From Fibrobacter sp. (GTDB taxonomy: Bacteria; Fibrobacterota; Fibrobacteria; Fibrobacterales; Fibrobacteraceae): a stretch of DNA of 43,244 bases. The stretch lies in the NCBI GenBank assembly GCA_024398995.1, contig JAKSIE010000014.1:1-43244 (forward strand), written 5' to 3'. This document shows, piece by piece, positions 17,289-25,559 of this stretch; position 1 is the stretch's first letter, and every line of letters begins with the position of its first letter. Made by a program: the position numbers and the translations under genes. Under the pieces are notes generated by a model. That model saw nothing but the letters and a program-made list of their open reading frames with translations, was not told the DNA's origin and made no database searches.

Positions 17289-17467
17289 TATGAAGAACGT
17301 CTTTGAACAGAACATTATCGCAGCAGCGATTGCGGCGGGCGCGGCGGAAGCACGAGCCTGCGTTAAATCGTGTGCGACTGTTCAGGAATTGTAAAGGTCT
17401 GTACGTAACCAACTAGCGAAACAGATAAAAGGAATTCAAAGGGCAGTCCCGCAAGGACAGCCCTTTT
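17289..17467 (+). ncRNA. Candidate structured small RNA, ~180 nt, family not recognised
   Basis: It lies between a canonical promoter and a strong terminator. Nested pairings: 17303-17310 with 17378-17385 (8 bp), 17318-17322 with 17373-17377 (5 bp), 17327-17331 with 17366-17370 (5 bp), and 17335-17340 with 17356-17361 (6 bp, one G-U). They stack into one long imperfect hairpin. A second stem is 17397-17402 with 17421-17426. The size and rod shape would suit a 6S-like RNA, but no family hallmark was confirmed. An open frame of 34 codons (17290-17394, Ala-rich, ATG at the predicted start) also exists. It lacks an SD, so it may be a leaderless small protein or chance. It does not look like tmRNA, SRP RNA or RNase P RNA. 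Confidence 0.6.
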
Positions 17468-17469
17468 TT
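17438..17469 (+). terminator. Terminator of the short RNA unit
   Basis: AAAGGGC (17438-17444) pairs with GCCCTTT (17460-17466), and GTCC/GGAC inside it across one A-A mismatch, with a CGCAA loop and a run of T. Confidence 0.9.
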
Positions 17470-17507
17470 ATTTTAGCCAAATTTAAACCATAAACCCCAA
17501 AACAAGG

Positions 17508-17558
17508 AAATTCAAAAATCAATTTTTATCTATTATTAAGCGGTAAATTTTTGAATTT
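17508..17558 (+). promoter_or_regulatory. 12-bp inverted repeat upstream of the aminotransferase
   Basis: AAATTCAAAAAT (17508-17519) and ATTTTTGAATTT (17547-17558) are perfect inverted repeats 27 bp apart, 24 bp before the next start codon. It is AT-rich, so chance is possible, but a dimeric repressor site overlapping the promoter is an option. A GGAG ribosome site follows before 17583. Confidence 0.35.
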
Positions 17559-17582
17559 TTCAGTACGATACAGGAGTATAAA

Positions 17583-18887
17583 ATGAGAAAGCGTTTGCTT
17601 ACCGATGGTGCCAAGGAACTGTCTTACGAAATCCGTGAGATCGTGAAGAAGGCGAACCTCCTTAAGACGCTGGGCATGCCGAACATCCACTGGGAAAACA
17701 TCGGCGACCCCATTGAAAAGAAGTGCCAGGTCCCTGAATGGATCAAGGACATCGTCGTGGACCTTTCCAAGACCAACCGTTCCTATGGTTACTGCCCGTC
17801 CAAGGGTATGCTGGAAACCCGCGAATTCCTGGTGAAGGAAACCAACAAGCTGGGCGGCGCTCAGATTACCGTTGACGACATTCTGTTCTTCAACGGCCTT
17901 GGCGATGCCATCGCAACGCTCTACAGCCTGCTGTCCATGACCACCCGCATTATCGGACCGTCTCCTGCATACAGCACCCACAGCTCTGCAGAAGCTGCCC
18001 ACGCTCATGCACCCGCTATTACTTACAGCCTCAAGCCCGAAAACCACTGGTATCCGGACCTTGAAGAACTGGAAAACAAGGTGAAGTACAACCCCAGCAT
18101 CGCAGGTATCCTGGTTCTCAACCCGGATAATCCGACCGGCATGGTGTACCCCCTGGAAATCTTGAAGAAGATCGTTGATATCGCCAAGCGCTACAACCTC
18201 TTCATCATCTGCGACGAAATCTACAACAAGATTACCTACAATGGAGCTCACGCCTACGCCCTGGCCGAATACATCGGCGACGTTCCGGCTATTGCCATGA
18301 AGGGCATCTCCAAGGAATACCCGTGGCCGGGTGCTCGTTGCGGCTGGGTTGAATACTACAACCGCGACAAGGACGAACAGTTCGACGCCTTCTGCCGCGC
18401 TCTGGACAACGCCAAGATGGTGGAAGTCTGCTCCACAACGCTTCCCCAGATGACCATTCCTCGCGTGCTGGGCGATCCTCGCTTCATGGAACACCGTCAG
18501 GCTCTAAACGAAAAGATTGGCCGCCGCTCCGCTATCATCAACGAAATCCTGAGCGACATTCCCGAACTTTATTTCAACCCCACCTACGGTGCATTCTACA
18601 ACACCATCATCTTCCGTGAAGGTGTTCTGAACAACCACCAGACCATGAAGATCGACAATCCTCAGATCAAGGCCAAGGTTGAAGAATGGTGTTCCAAGAC
18701 CGACAAGCTAGACTACCGCTTCGTGTACTACCTGTTGGGCGCCAAGGGCATCTGCGTGGTGCCGAGCACCAGTTTCAGCACCGACCTCATGGGCTTCCGC
18801 GTGACGCTCCTTGAAGAAGATGAAAAGGAACTGCGCAGCGTGTTCACCACCATCCACGACGCCATCATCGAGTACCTGCATAGTTAG
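17583..18887 (+). CDS. Class I/II (fold type I) pyridoxal-phosphate aminotransferase
   Basis: The 434-residue protein is a cytoplasmic PLP enzyme of the aspartate/alanine aminotransferase superfamily. Lys244 in MKGISKEYPWPGARCGW is the likely Schiff-base lysine and the nearby Arg binds phosphate. VLNPDNPTGMVYP and ICDEIY supply the Asn and Asp/Tyr PLP contacts. An ACAGGAG ribosome site lies before the ATG. It ends 21 nt before the ABC transporter ATPase gene, suggesting one operon and a role in metabolism of the imported substrate, but its amino-acid substrate cannot be set from sequence. It is somewhat longer than classic AspAT (about 400). Confidence 0.85.
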   Translation: MRKRLLTDGAKELSYEIREIVKKANLLKTLGMPNIHWENIGDPIEKKCQVPEWIKDIVVDLSKTNRSYGYCPSKGMLETREFLVKETNKLGGAQITVDDILFFNGLGDAIATLYSLLSMTTRIIGPSPAYSTHSSAEAAHAHAPAITYSLKPENHWYPDLEELENKVKYNPSIAGILVLNPDNPTGMVYPLEILKKIVDIAKRYNLFIICDEIYNKITYNGAHAYALAEYIGDVPAIAMKGISKEYPWPGARCGWVEYYNRDKDEQFDAFCRALDNAKMVEVCSTTLPQMTIPRVLGDPRFMEHRQALNEKIGRRSAIINEILSDIPELYFNPTYGAFYNTIIFREGVLNNHQTMKIDNPQIKAKVEEWCSKTDKLDYRFVYYLLGAKGICVVPSTSFSTDLMGFRVTLLEEDEKELRSVFTTIHDAIIEYLHS

Positions 18888-18908
18888 CATTCGCGTAGCG
18901 AAACCTCT

Positions 18909-20006
18909 ATGAAATCTTTCGATCTTCAGGTTAAGAACGTTTCCAAGAGCTTCGGCGAAAAAGCCGTGCTCAAGGGAATTGACGTTTTCATCAAGGACGG
19001 TCAGTTCGTCACCTTGCTTGGTCCTTCCGGCTGCGGAAAGACCACCCTCCTTCGCATTATCGCAGGCTTTGAAAAGGCTGACGCAGGCGAAGTGATTCTC
19101 AGTGGCGAAGTCATTTCCAACAAGTCTCCGGCACACCGCCCCATCAATACGGTGTTCCAGAGTTACGCCCTGTTCCCCCATCTGAATGTTTTCAACAACA
19201 TCGCTTTCGGCCTCAAGAGCCACAAGGTTCCCAAGGACGAAATCGAGAAGCGCGTAAACGCCATGATGGAAATGGTGAACATCACCGACCTGAAGAACGA
19301 AATGCCCGCAACCTTGAGCGGTGGTCAGAAGCAGCGTGTGGCTCTCGCCCGCGCCCTGGTGAACGAGCCCGACATTCTTTTGCTGGACGAACCCCTCAGT
19401 GCGCTTGACGCCAACCTTCGCAAGAAGCTGCAGGTGGAACTGAAGGAAGTCCAGAAGAAGACGGACACCACCTTCATCATGGTGACCCACGACCAGGACG
19501 AAGCCATCGCCGTCAGCGACCGCGTGCTGGTGATGTACCAAGGCGCCATTGTGCAGGATGGTACACCCGAAGATGTTTACGAACATCCGGTAAACCGTTT
19601 TGTTGCAACCTTCATGGGCGAGTGCAACATTCTCGAAAGCGAACGTATTGCAGACAAACTAGCAAAGGTTGCCTTTGGGGAACTGGTTCTGGAAAAGGAC
19701 CCGCAATGGGCCGCAACGACCGAAGGAGCCAACGCAGGCAAGTGCTGCGGCGGCATCGCCATCCGCATGGAAGATATCCACGTTTGCACGCCTAACGAAA
19801 GTTTCGAAAACAACGTCTTTGACGCCCGCATTCTGGAACGTATCTTCCGCGGCGACTACTGGGAACTGATTGCAGAACTGCCCGGCGTAGGCAACGCAGA
19901 AAGCCTCAAGCTTCGTGTGATGACCGACCCCGACGAAATCTACAATCCGGGCGACAACGTCAAGCTGTACATGGAACCGCAGTACCTGCAGGTTCTTGAC
20001 GATTAA
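18909..20006 (+). CDS. potA: Spermidine/putrescine-type ABC transporter ATP-binding protein
   Basis: The 365-residue ATPase powers a polyamine-type importer. Walker A GPSGCGKTT is near residues 38-46, the LSGGQKQRVALARAL signature and DILLLDEPLSALD Walker B follow, then a His switch (VTHDQDEA). The C-terminal ~120 residues fit a TOBE domain. A short TTCGC-GTA-GCGAA hairpin occurs between it and the upstream aminotransferase gene, and no clear SD is visible. It is separated from the permease genes by tRNA-Thr and its terminator. The pot naming follows the ATPase-two permease-binding protein set; the actual substrate may differ. Confidence 0.88.
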   Translation: MKSFDLQVKNVSKSFGEKAVLKGIDVFIKDGQFVTLLGPSGCGKTTLLRIIAGFEKADAGEVILSGEVISNKSPAHRPINTVFQSYALFPHLNVFNNIAFGLKSHKVPKDEIEKRVNAMMEMVNITDLKNEMPATLSGGQKQRVALARALVNEPDILLLDEPLSALDANLRKKLQVELKEVQKKTDTTFIMVTHDQDEAIAVSDRVLVMYQGAIVQDGTPEDVYEHPVNRFVATFMGECNILESERIADKLAKVAFGELVLEKDPQWAATTEGANAGKCCGGIAIRMEDIHVCTPNESFENNVFDARILERIFRGDYWELIAELPGVGNAESLKLRVMTDPDEIYNPGDNVKLYMEPQYLQVLDD

Positions 20007-20020
20007 TCCGTCAAAAGCCC

Positions 20021-20051
20021 TTGCAACATCTCGAATATTGTACTATATTTG
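20021..20051 (+). promoter_or_regulatory. Bacteroidota-like promoter for tRNA-Thr
   Basis: TTG (20021-20023), 20 nt, then TATATTTG (20044-20051), with the tRNA starting 17 nt beyond. It matches the TTTG/TTG-N19-20-TAnnTTTG form seen before several other genes here. Confidence 0.55.
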
Positions 20052-20067
20052 GGCGCACCTAAGAAAA

Positions 20068-20139
<72 letters not shown>

Positions 20140-20161
20140 CTATAAATTAGAGATATTTAAA

Positions 20162-20192
20162 GGCTCGTCGACAACGACGAGTCTTTTATTTT
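20162..20192 (+). terminator. Terminator after tRNA-Thr
   Basis: GGCTCGTCG (20162-20170) and CGACGAGTC (20175-20183) form a 9-bp stem with one G-U and a 4-nt loop, followed by a T-rich run. It would stop read-through into potB. Confidence 0.88.
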
Positions 20193-20205
20193 TTGCCCGA
20201 CTTTC

Positions 20206-20213
20206 TATCTTTG
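20206..20213 (+). promoter_or_regulatory. TAnnTTTG element 4 bases before the potB start
   Basis: TATCTTTG is followed by GGGC and the ATG at 20218. No clear -33 TTG exists 19 nt upstream (TTTT there). The short spacing suggests a leaderless mRNA. Confidence 0.45.
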
Positions 20214-20217
20214 GGGC

Positions 20218-21117
20218 ATGCAAACAGAAGTATTCGAAGGAAAACTTACAACCCGCGCCCGTATGCGCAAATTCGGCGTTCTGCTCACAGGCCCCGGCAT
20301 GCTGTGGCTGATTGTATTTCTTCTATTGCCCACAATTTTCCTGATGGTGCTTGCCTTTGCACAACGCGGTTCCTACGGAAGCATCAACTGGGATTTTTCC
20401 TTTGAAAACCTGAAACGACTTGTGGGTTTCAGCTCCTTCGGCTGGTCTCCCGACAATTTGCTGATTCTTTGGCGCAGCCTGAAAATTGCAGTTGTCACGA
20501 CCGTTCTTTGTATAGCATTCGGCCTTCCCATGGCCTTCTGGATAGCAAACCACGGCAAGTCCATGCGGGCATTTCTCTTCGCCCTCATCATGGTGCCCAG
20601 CTGCACCAACTTAGTGATCCGCACATCCGCCTGGATGACCTTGCTTGGCCCAGACATGTTCCCTGCAGACATTGCCAGGTTTTTCGGCATCATTGGAGCC
20701 GGGGACTCCTTGTACCCGGGTAGTTTCGCGGTCTACATCGGCATGGTCAGTTCCATGCTTCCTTTTGCGGTCCTTCCCCTCTATACCAGCGTCGAACGTT
20801 TGGACTGGGGCATTGTGGAAGCCAGCCGCGACTTGTACGCAGGCCCCATCCGTACCTTCTATCATGGAATTCTTTCCCAGATGATGCCGGGCATCATTGC
20901 TAGCGTCATCTTGACCCTGGTCCCCAGCCTTGGCATGTACGTCATCAGTGACTTGCTGGGCGGCGGCAAGTACATGCTCATCGGCAACTTGATTCAGCAA
21001 CAGTTCGGAGCCGCCATGGACTGGCCCTTCGGCGCCATGCTTGGTTCCGTGCTGATCATCTGCAGTGTGGTAAGCCTGATTATTTTCCAGCGTGTGGGAG
21101 GAAAGAACTTTGTCTAA
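20218..21117 (+). CDS. potB: Spermidine/putrescine-type ABC permease, PotB-like
   Basis: The 299-residue inner-membrane protein has about 6 membrane segments (e.g. LWLIVFLLLPTIFLMVLAF). The permease coupling motif is EASRDLYAGPIRTFYHGILS (near 205), which docks onto the ATPase. It forms the importer with PotC, PotA and PotD. It has no SD and starts 4 nt after a promoter-like TATCTTTG, so its mRNA is probably leaderless. The 3' end overlaps potC by 8 bp. Distinct promoter and terminator upstream mean potBCD is expressed separately from potA. Confidence 0.88.
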   Translation: MQTEVFEGKLTTRARMRKFGVLLTGPGMLWLIVFLLLPTIFLMVLAFAQRGSYGSINWDFSFENLKRLVGFSSFGWSPDNLLILWRSLKIAVVTTVLCIAFGLPMAFWIANHGKSMRAFLFALIMVPSCTNLVIRTSAWMTLLGPDMFPADIARFFGIIGAGDSLYPGSFAVYIGMVSSMLPFAVLPLYTSVERLDWGIVEASRDLYAGPIRTFYHGILSQMMPGIIASVILTLVPSLGMYVISDLLGGGKYMLIGNLIQQQFGAAMDWPFGAMLGSVLIICSVVSLIIFQRVGGKNFV

Positions 21118-21946
21118 GCGCAAACTTCCCATTTTTGCAACCGTTCTCGCCATCATCGGTTTCGTACTTCTGTACCTGCCCATGTTCCTCGTGGTGGAAC
21201 AAAGCTTTAACGCCAGCAAGCACGGCCAAAGCTGGGGCGGATTCACCCTAGACTGGTACACAGGCCTTGCAAGCAATTCCATGGTGCAGACAACCACGGT
21301 AAACACATTGATCCTCGCTGTAGTCAGTACCTTGATTGCAACCATTCTCGGAACCCTCCTGGCTATCGGCATCCACCGCACGCCCTGGGGAAAGAAGGTC
21401 GGCTACTTCTACGACATGAGCATCAACGTTCCTGTGGTGACTCCCGACATTTTGATGGCCATCGCATTGGTTTCCGTATTCGCCCTTTTCCGCAGCTGGA
21501 CAAGCGTCTTTGACCCGGGCATGCTGACCATGACCATCGCCCACGTAACCTTGGAAATAAGCTTCGTGGTTCTCGTGGTTCAGAGCCGCCTAGTAAGCAT
21601 CGGCAAGGACCAGATCGAGGCTGCCCGCGACCTGTATGCCAGCACCGCCGGTGCATGGTTCCGTGTGATCATCCCGCAACTTTCTACGGCCATTATTTCC
21701 GGCGCCCTTCTGGCATTTACCCTGTCTTTGGACGACTTCATCCTGAGCTTCTTTACCAGCGGTCCTGATTCACAGACCCTTCCGCTGTACATCTACGGAT
21801 CCCTCAAGCGCGGCGTCTCTCCCCAGATTCACGCCTTGTCTTCCATCATCTTCGGCCTAACCTTGTTCATCATGATCCTGATGGTTCTAAAGGGTATCCG
21901 TAAGGAACGTAAGCTTTTAAAACTCACACAATCACCAAAGGGCTAA
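21110..21946 (+). CDS. potC: Spermidine/putrescine-type ABC permease, PotC-like
   Basis: The 278-residue permease has about 6 transmembrane segments and the EAA motif EAARDLYASTAGAWFRVIIP. The TTG at 21110 is the preferred start: GGGAGGA (21096-21102) is 7 nt upstream and the protein then begins MSKRKLPIF. An alternative GTG at 21092 would put the ribosome site inside the gene. It overlaps the potB stop (TTGTCTAA), so translation is coupled. It is followed after 2 nt by potD. Confidence 0.88.
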   Translation: MSKRKLPIFATVLAIIGFVLLYLPMFLVVEQSFNASKHGQSWGGFTLDWYTGLASNSMVQTTTVNTLILAVVSTLIATILGTLLAIGIHRTPWGKKVGYFYDMSINVPVVTPDILMAIALVSVFALFRSWTSVFDPGMLTMTIAHVTLEISFVVLVVQSRLVSIGKDQIEAARDLYASTAGAWFRVIIPQLSTAIISGALLAFTLSLDDFILSFFTSGPDSQTLPLYIYGSLKRGVSPQIHALSSIIFGLTLFIMILMVLKGIRKERKLLKLTQSPKG

Positions 21947-21948
21947 AA

Positions 21949-23013
21949 ATGAAAAAGATTCTTCTTGCTCTTGCTATGTTTACCGCAGCATGCTTCTTCG
22001 CAGGCTGTAACGAAGAACAGAAGTCCAGCGCACATCCGGACAAGGTCACTGTCATGATCTACAGTGAATACATTGATCCGGAAATGCTGACGGATTTCCA
22101 GATGAAGACTGGCTACAAGCTCCAGCTGGAACTGTACGAAGCACAGGAAGAAATGATCGGCAAGCTCCAGGCTTCCGGCACCAGCCAGTACGACGTGATT
22201 ATCGCAAGTGACGTGGTGATCCAGCAGATGATCCACCTGGGCCTTATCCAGCCCATCGACACAAGCAAGGTTCCCAACCGCGTAAACATCGCCGACCAGT
22301 TCAAGAACGCAAGCTACGACCCCACCAACAGCTACTCCATTCCTTACCTCTGGGGCACCACCGGTATTCTCTACCGCGATGCTGACGTTGACCCCATGAA
22401 GGTCAGCTACTCCATGCTGTTTGACGCCAAGCAGACCAAGGGCAAGTTCAGCCTTCTGGAAGAAAGCCGTTCCATGCTATCCATGGCTCTGCAGGCAAAG
22501 GGCTACGACGCCAACTCCACCGACCAGAAGCAGATCAACGAAGCCGTAGAATACATTCTCCAGGCAAAGAAGGATCCCCACTTCCTGGGCTTTGACGGTT
22601 CCGTAGGCGGCAAGGACAAGGTCCTCTCCAAGATGGACTGGGCTGCAATCGTCTTCAACGGCGAAGCCATGGCCGCCATCGAAGAAGATTCCACTCTCCA
22701 GTTCGCTATTCCTACCGAAGGTTCCTTCATGTGGGTTGACGCCATGCTCCTCAGCTCCAAGGCTCCCAACAAAGAAGGCGCCTACGCATTCATGAACTAC
22801 ATTCTTGACGCAAAGATCGGCGCACAGCTGGCAAAGTTCATCAATTACGCAACTCCCAACAAGGCATCCCTTGAAGTTATCGACGAAGAATTCAAGAGCA
22901 ATCGCGTCATTAACCCGTCTAAGGAAGAAATCGACCGTATGGTGTTCCTGAAAGATCCGGGAGACGCAGCACGTATCTTCGACGAAGCCTGGACCATCGT
23001 AAAGACTCGCTAA
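21949..23013 (+). CDS. potD: Spermidine/putrescine-type binding lipoprotein, PotD-like
   Basis: The 354-residue protein has a lipoprotein signal with lipobox FFAGC near residue 20. Its mature part follows the periplasmic binding protein fold: VTVMIYSEYIDPEML, then QYDVIIASDVVIQQM, SIPYLWGTTGILYRD and WVDAMLLSSKAPNKEGAYAF, typical of PotD/PotF-like proteins. Lipid anchoring rather than free periplasmic form fits many non-proteobacterial relatives. Ligand type is inferred from the family. It ends in a strong bidirectional terminator. Confidence 0.87.
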   Translation: MKKILLALAMFTAACFFAGCNEEQKSSAHPDKVTVMIYSEYIDPEMLTDFQMKTGYKLQLELYEAQEEMIGKLQASGTSQYDVIIASDVVIQQMIHLGLIQPIDTSKVPNRVNIADQFKNASYDPTNSYSIPYLWGTTGILYRDADVDPMKVSYSMLFDAKQTKGKFSLLEESRSMLSMALQAKGYDANSTDQKQINEAVEYILQAKKDPHFLGFDGSVGGKDKVLSKMDWAAIVFNGEAMAAIEEDSTLQFAIPTEGSFMWVDAMLLSSKAPNKEGAYAFMNYILDAKIGAQLAKFINYATPNKASLEVIDEEFKSNRVINPSKEEIDRMVFLKDPGDAARIFDEAWTIVKTR

Positions 23014-23045
23014 TCCGCGAACTTGAAAGTTTTCGCTGATAAAGA

Positions 23046-23072
23046 AAAGCCCCGCTTTAAGCGGGGCTTTCT
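23046..23072. terminator. Bidirectional terminator between potD and the envelope protein gene
   Basis: AAAGCCCCGC (23046-23055) and GCGGGGCTTT (23061-23070) form a 10-bp stem with a 5-nt loop. Confidence 0.92.
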
Positions 23073-23112
23073 TGTTTCAATTCGTTAGGTTGTCGTTTTT
23101 ATGTTCGTCGCA

Positions 23113-23964
23113 TTAGAAAAGAACTGCAGCACCAAGTGAGAGTCCAAAGATATTTTCTGGGGCATAGAAATAATCTCTTTCTGCATCAACCGATTCAAAG
23201 ACCATTCGTACAAACACATCAACATACAAAGACTTAATAGGAATCGTTACGCCGACAATGTCCCAAACAAAACCTGCAAGGAGCATGGATGATGCGGGCT
23301 CTGATCCGTAAATTGCGTCTACCGATGAACTAAGGGATATGGTCACATCAAAACCAGCTTCAGTCCAGACACCCATCATCAATCCTAAATGGAGTAAATT
23401 CTGAAAGTTGAATCGAACAAGGACTGGAATTTTCAAGCCCACGTAAGAATATTCAAATTCATCGTCTTCATACACCCCATCAACGCTTCGTGAAAAAGAA
23501 TGGTAATCAATACCAAGTCCAGAAACTAAAGAAAGTTTGTCATTAAACCGATACTGAACGGCGCCACTCACATCCAGTTGTACCCCGGAATACCCATAAC
23601 GATATCGACTATAACTGGCGTAGCCAAGTCCAAGACCTCCACCATAACGGAGTCCATTGGGCTGTTTAAAAACCGAATCTTCGTCGTCATCGTAGAAACT
23701 AGATTTCTTTTTCTTTGACTTCTTCTTGGATTTCTTCTTCTTGGATTTTTTCTTTTTCTTAGTCTTCTTGGGCTGATTGTCGTCCTCGTCATCTTCGGCA
23801 ACGGCAACTTCTGATTTTTCGCCAGCGGTTTCTACAGATTCATCATCAGAATCTTCCGCAATAGCTTCGACTTCGTCATCTCCGTAGTCTTCGTCTACGG
23901 TCTTGGAAAAGCCATAGCCCGAAAAAGCGAGAACTACAGCTGCAGTCAGGATTAATTTTCTCAT
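23113..23964 (-). CDS. Exported beta-barrel-like protein with charged low-complexity segment
   Basis: The 283-residue protein has a signal peptide (MRKLILTAAVVLAFSGYGFS). An acidic stretch (about 25-62, Asp/Glu-rich) is followed by a Lys/Ser-rich block (about 65-90, KKKKSKKKKSKKKS pattern). The remainder (about 105-283) has alternating strands and aromatic girdle positions (GGGLGLGYASYSRY, DVSGAVQYRFNDKLSLVSG) and ends in Phe (GAAVLF), like small outer-membrane beta-barrels. A role in the outer membrane is inferred. It starts 25 nt after xthA on the same strand; AAGGTG is its ribosome site. The polyampholyte region may mediate electrostatic binding. Function is unknown. Confidence 0.7.
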   Translation of the reverse strand: MRKLILTAAVVLAFSGYGFSKTVDEDYGDDEVEAIAEDSDDESVETAGEKSEVAVAEDDEDDNQPKKTKKKKKSKKKKSKKKSKKKKSSFYDDDEDSVFKQPNGLRYGGGLGLGYASYSRYRYGYSGVQLDVSGAVQYRFNDKLSLVSGLGIDYHSFSRSVDGVYEDDEFEYSYVGLKIPVLVRFNFQNLLHLGLMMGVWTEAGFDVTISLSSSVDAIYGSEPASSMLLAGFVWDIVGVTIPIKSLYVDVFVRMVFESVDAERDYFYAPENIFGLSLGAAVLF

Positions 23965-23989
23965 ACATACACCTTGATTTCAAAGAAGA

Positions 23990-24799
23990 CTAGACGACTT
24001 CGCTTTTCTTAATTGGCAAGGGAGCAAAGGGAGGTTCAAGTTCAATGCTTATGGGACAATGGTCGGAGCCCATCACACCAGTGTGGATGCTGGAGCTGAC
24101 GATATTGGGAACAAGGCCCGCGTCCACAAAGGCATAATCCAGGCGCCAGCCCACGTTGCGTGAACGGGCACCAAAGCGATTGCTCCACCAGGAGTACATG
24201 TCGCGCGCTTCGGGATTCAGATGTCTGAAGCTATCTACGTAGCCGTTTTCCACATACTTGTCCATCCAGGCGCGTTCAATGGGCAAGAATCCGCTGATGT
24301 TCTCGTTTTCCTTGGGGCGGGCAATATCGATTTCCTTGTGGCAGGTATTGTAGTCGCCCACGGTCACCACATGCTTACCATCGGCAAGCCAGCGGTTACT
24401 GTTTTCAAGAAAGGCGTCGTAAAAGCGGAGCTTGTAGTCCAGGCGGTCGTCACCAGAGCCCCCATTGGGGAAATAGATGCTGTTCAGCACCCAATCCGGA
24501 AAAACCAACTGGATAACGCGGCCTTCGTCGTCAAATTCTTCGATATCAAAGCCATAATTGACTCGGTCCGGCTCAATCTGGGTATAAACGCCTACACCGC
24601 TGTAGCCTTTCTTGCGCTTACAGGGGTTCCAGTAGACAAAGTAACCTTCGGGATTGGCTATGGAATCGGGGATTTGGTCTTCCTCGGCACGAACCTCCTG
24701 CAAGCAGAGGATGTCGGGTCTGGTGGAATTGAACCAATCTTCAAACCCCTTTTTCATGACGGACCTAAGCCCGTTGACGTTCCAGCTATAGATATTCAT
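23990..24799 (-). CDS. xthA: Exodeoxyribonuclease III (AP endonuclease)
   Basis: The 269-residue enzyme cuts DNA 5' of abasic sites and acts as a 3'-exonuclease in base excision repair. The N-terminus IYSWNVNGLRS, the metal ligand Glu35 in CLQEVRAE, and GSDHCPI near the end (catalytic Asp/His) are typical of the ExoIII family. Length is close to the usual 265-270. A TATCTTTA (24831-24824) is a promoter-like site on the minus strand. The downstream envelope-protein gene is 25 nt away and likely co-transcribed. Confidence 0.93.
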   Translation of the reverse strand: MNIYSWNVNGLRSVMKKGFEDWFNSTRPDILCLQEVRAEEDQIPDSIANPEGYFVYWNPCKRKKGYSGVGVYTQIEPDRVNYGFDIEEFDDEGRVIQLVFPDWVLNSIYFPNGGSGDDRLDYKLRFYDAFLENSNRWLADGKHVVTVGDYNTCHKEIDIARPKENENISGFLPIERAWMDKYVENGYVDSFRHLNPEARDMYSWWSNRFGARSRNVGWRLDYAFVDAGLVPNIVSSSIHTGVMGSDHCPISIELEPPFAPLPIKKSEVV

Positions 24800-24938
24800 T
24801 TGTATTCCAATCTTACCTGATTGTAAAGATAGCTTTTCAAACGGGAAATCCTACCCTTTGAGCCTTTATTTTGATTCTTTTGCACTTTATTTGAATATAA
24901 AAAATGCAATTTGAAATAATAATGGTATATTTATACCC

Positions 24939-25532
24939 ATGAAAAGAAACATTTTTTTCGCATCTAGTATCGTTTTTTTGGCATTTTTGGCAGGTTGCGC
25001 AGGCAGTAAGTCTGGTGGAAGCGGCGATAATCTCGAAATTCCCACAAATATGCCCCCGATTTGCCGCGATATTGACTTTGTCGCCCAGCCCGACATGCGA
25101 GAAATGTGCGGCGTTCGAGTAAGCCACTCCAAGGCCTATAAGAATATTCCTCAGCAGCGCTACCTGATCAAGCCTGCCGAAACATCCATCGTCAAGAGCA
25201 ACGGCCAGTTGGAGCTCCGTTTCCAGAACTCACTGCCACTCATTCTAGATGGTCCCATTGTAGACGAACTTGTATTCAATCAAGACACCCGCCTCCAGAA
25301 AATCAGAAACTCTTACGACTACCACGAAATCTACACCAAGAATTCCGGCCGCATCCGAATCTTCAAGATGGGCATTCCCACCGACGCAGGCAACACCTAC
25401 AACTTCTGCTACAACATCCCCGAAAAGAAGGGTAACGCAAGAACCCGTAGCGTGGCAATGGGTAACCGAATCGAAGCAATGTCCTGTGCCGACTTCGACC
25501 GCCTCGTCGCTGAGAACACCAAGAAGAAATAA
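24939..25532 (+). CDS. Putative lipoprotein
   Basis: The 197-residue product has a lipoprotein signal with lipobox LAGCAGS near residue 21 and a Gly/Ser linker after it. The mature domain contains conserved-looking Cys and Tyr residues but no recognised family. It is preceded by TATATTTA then TACCC and the ATG, without an SD, so it may be leaderless. It ends 27 nt before the metallo-hydrolase gene. Function unknown. Confidence 0.7.
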   Translation: MKRNIFFASSIVFLAFLAGCAGSKSGGSGDNLEIPTNMPPICRDIDFVAQPDMREMCGVRVSHSKAYKNIPQQRYLIKPAETSIVKSNGQLELRFQNSLPLILDGPIVDELVFNQDTRLQKIRNSYDYHEIYTKNSGRIRIFKMGIPTDAGNTYNFCYNIPEKKGNARTRSVAMGNRIEAMSCADFDRLVAENTKKK

Positions 25533-25559
25533 CAAATTTTTTCTACATTTTCCTTCGTA

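Noticed and set aside
17583..18887. Riboswitch controlling the aminotransferase
   Set aside because: The RNA unit upstream ends in its own terminator about 110 nt before the gene, and no known riboswitch motif was seen.
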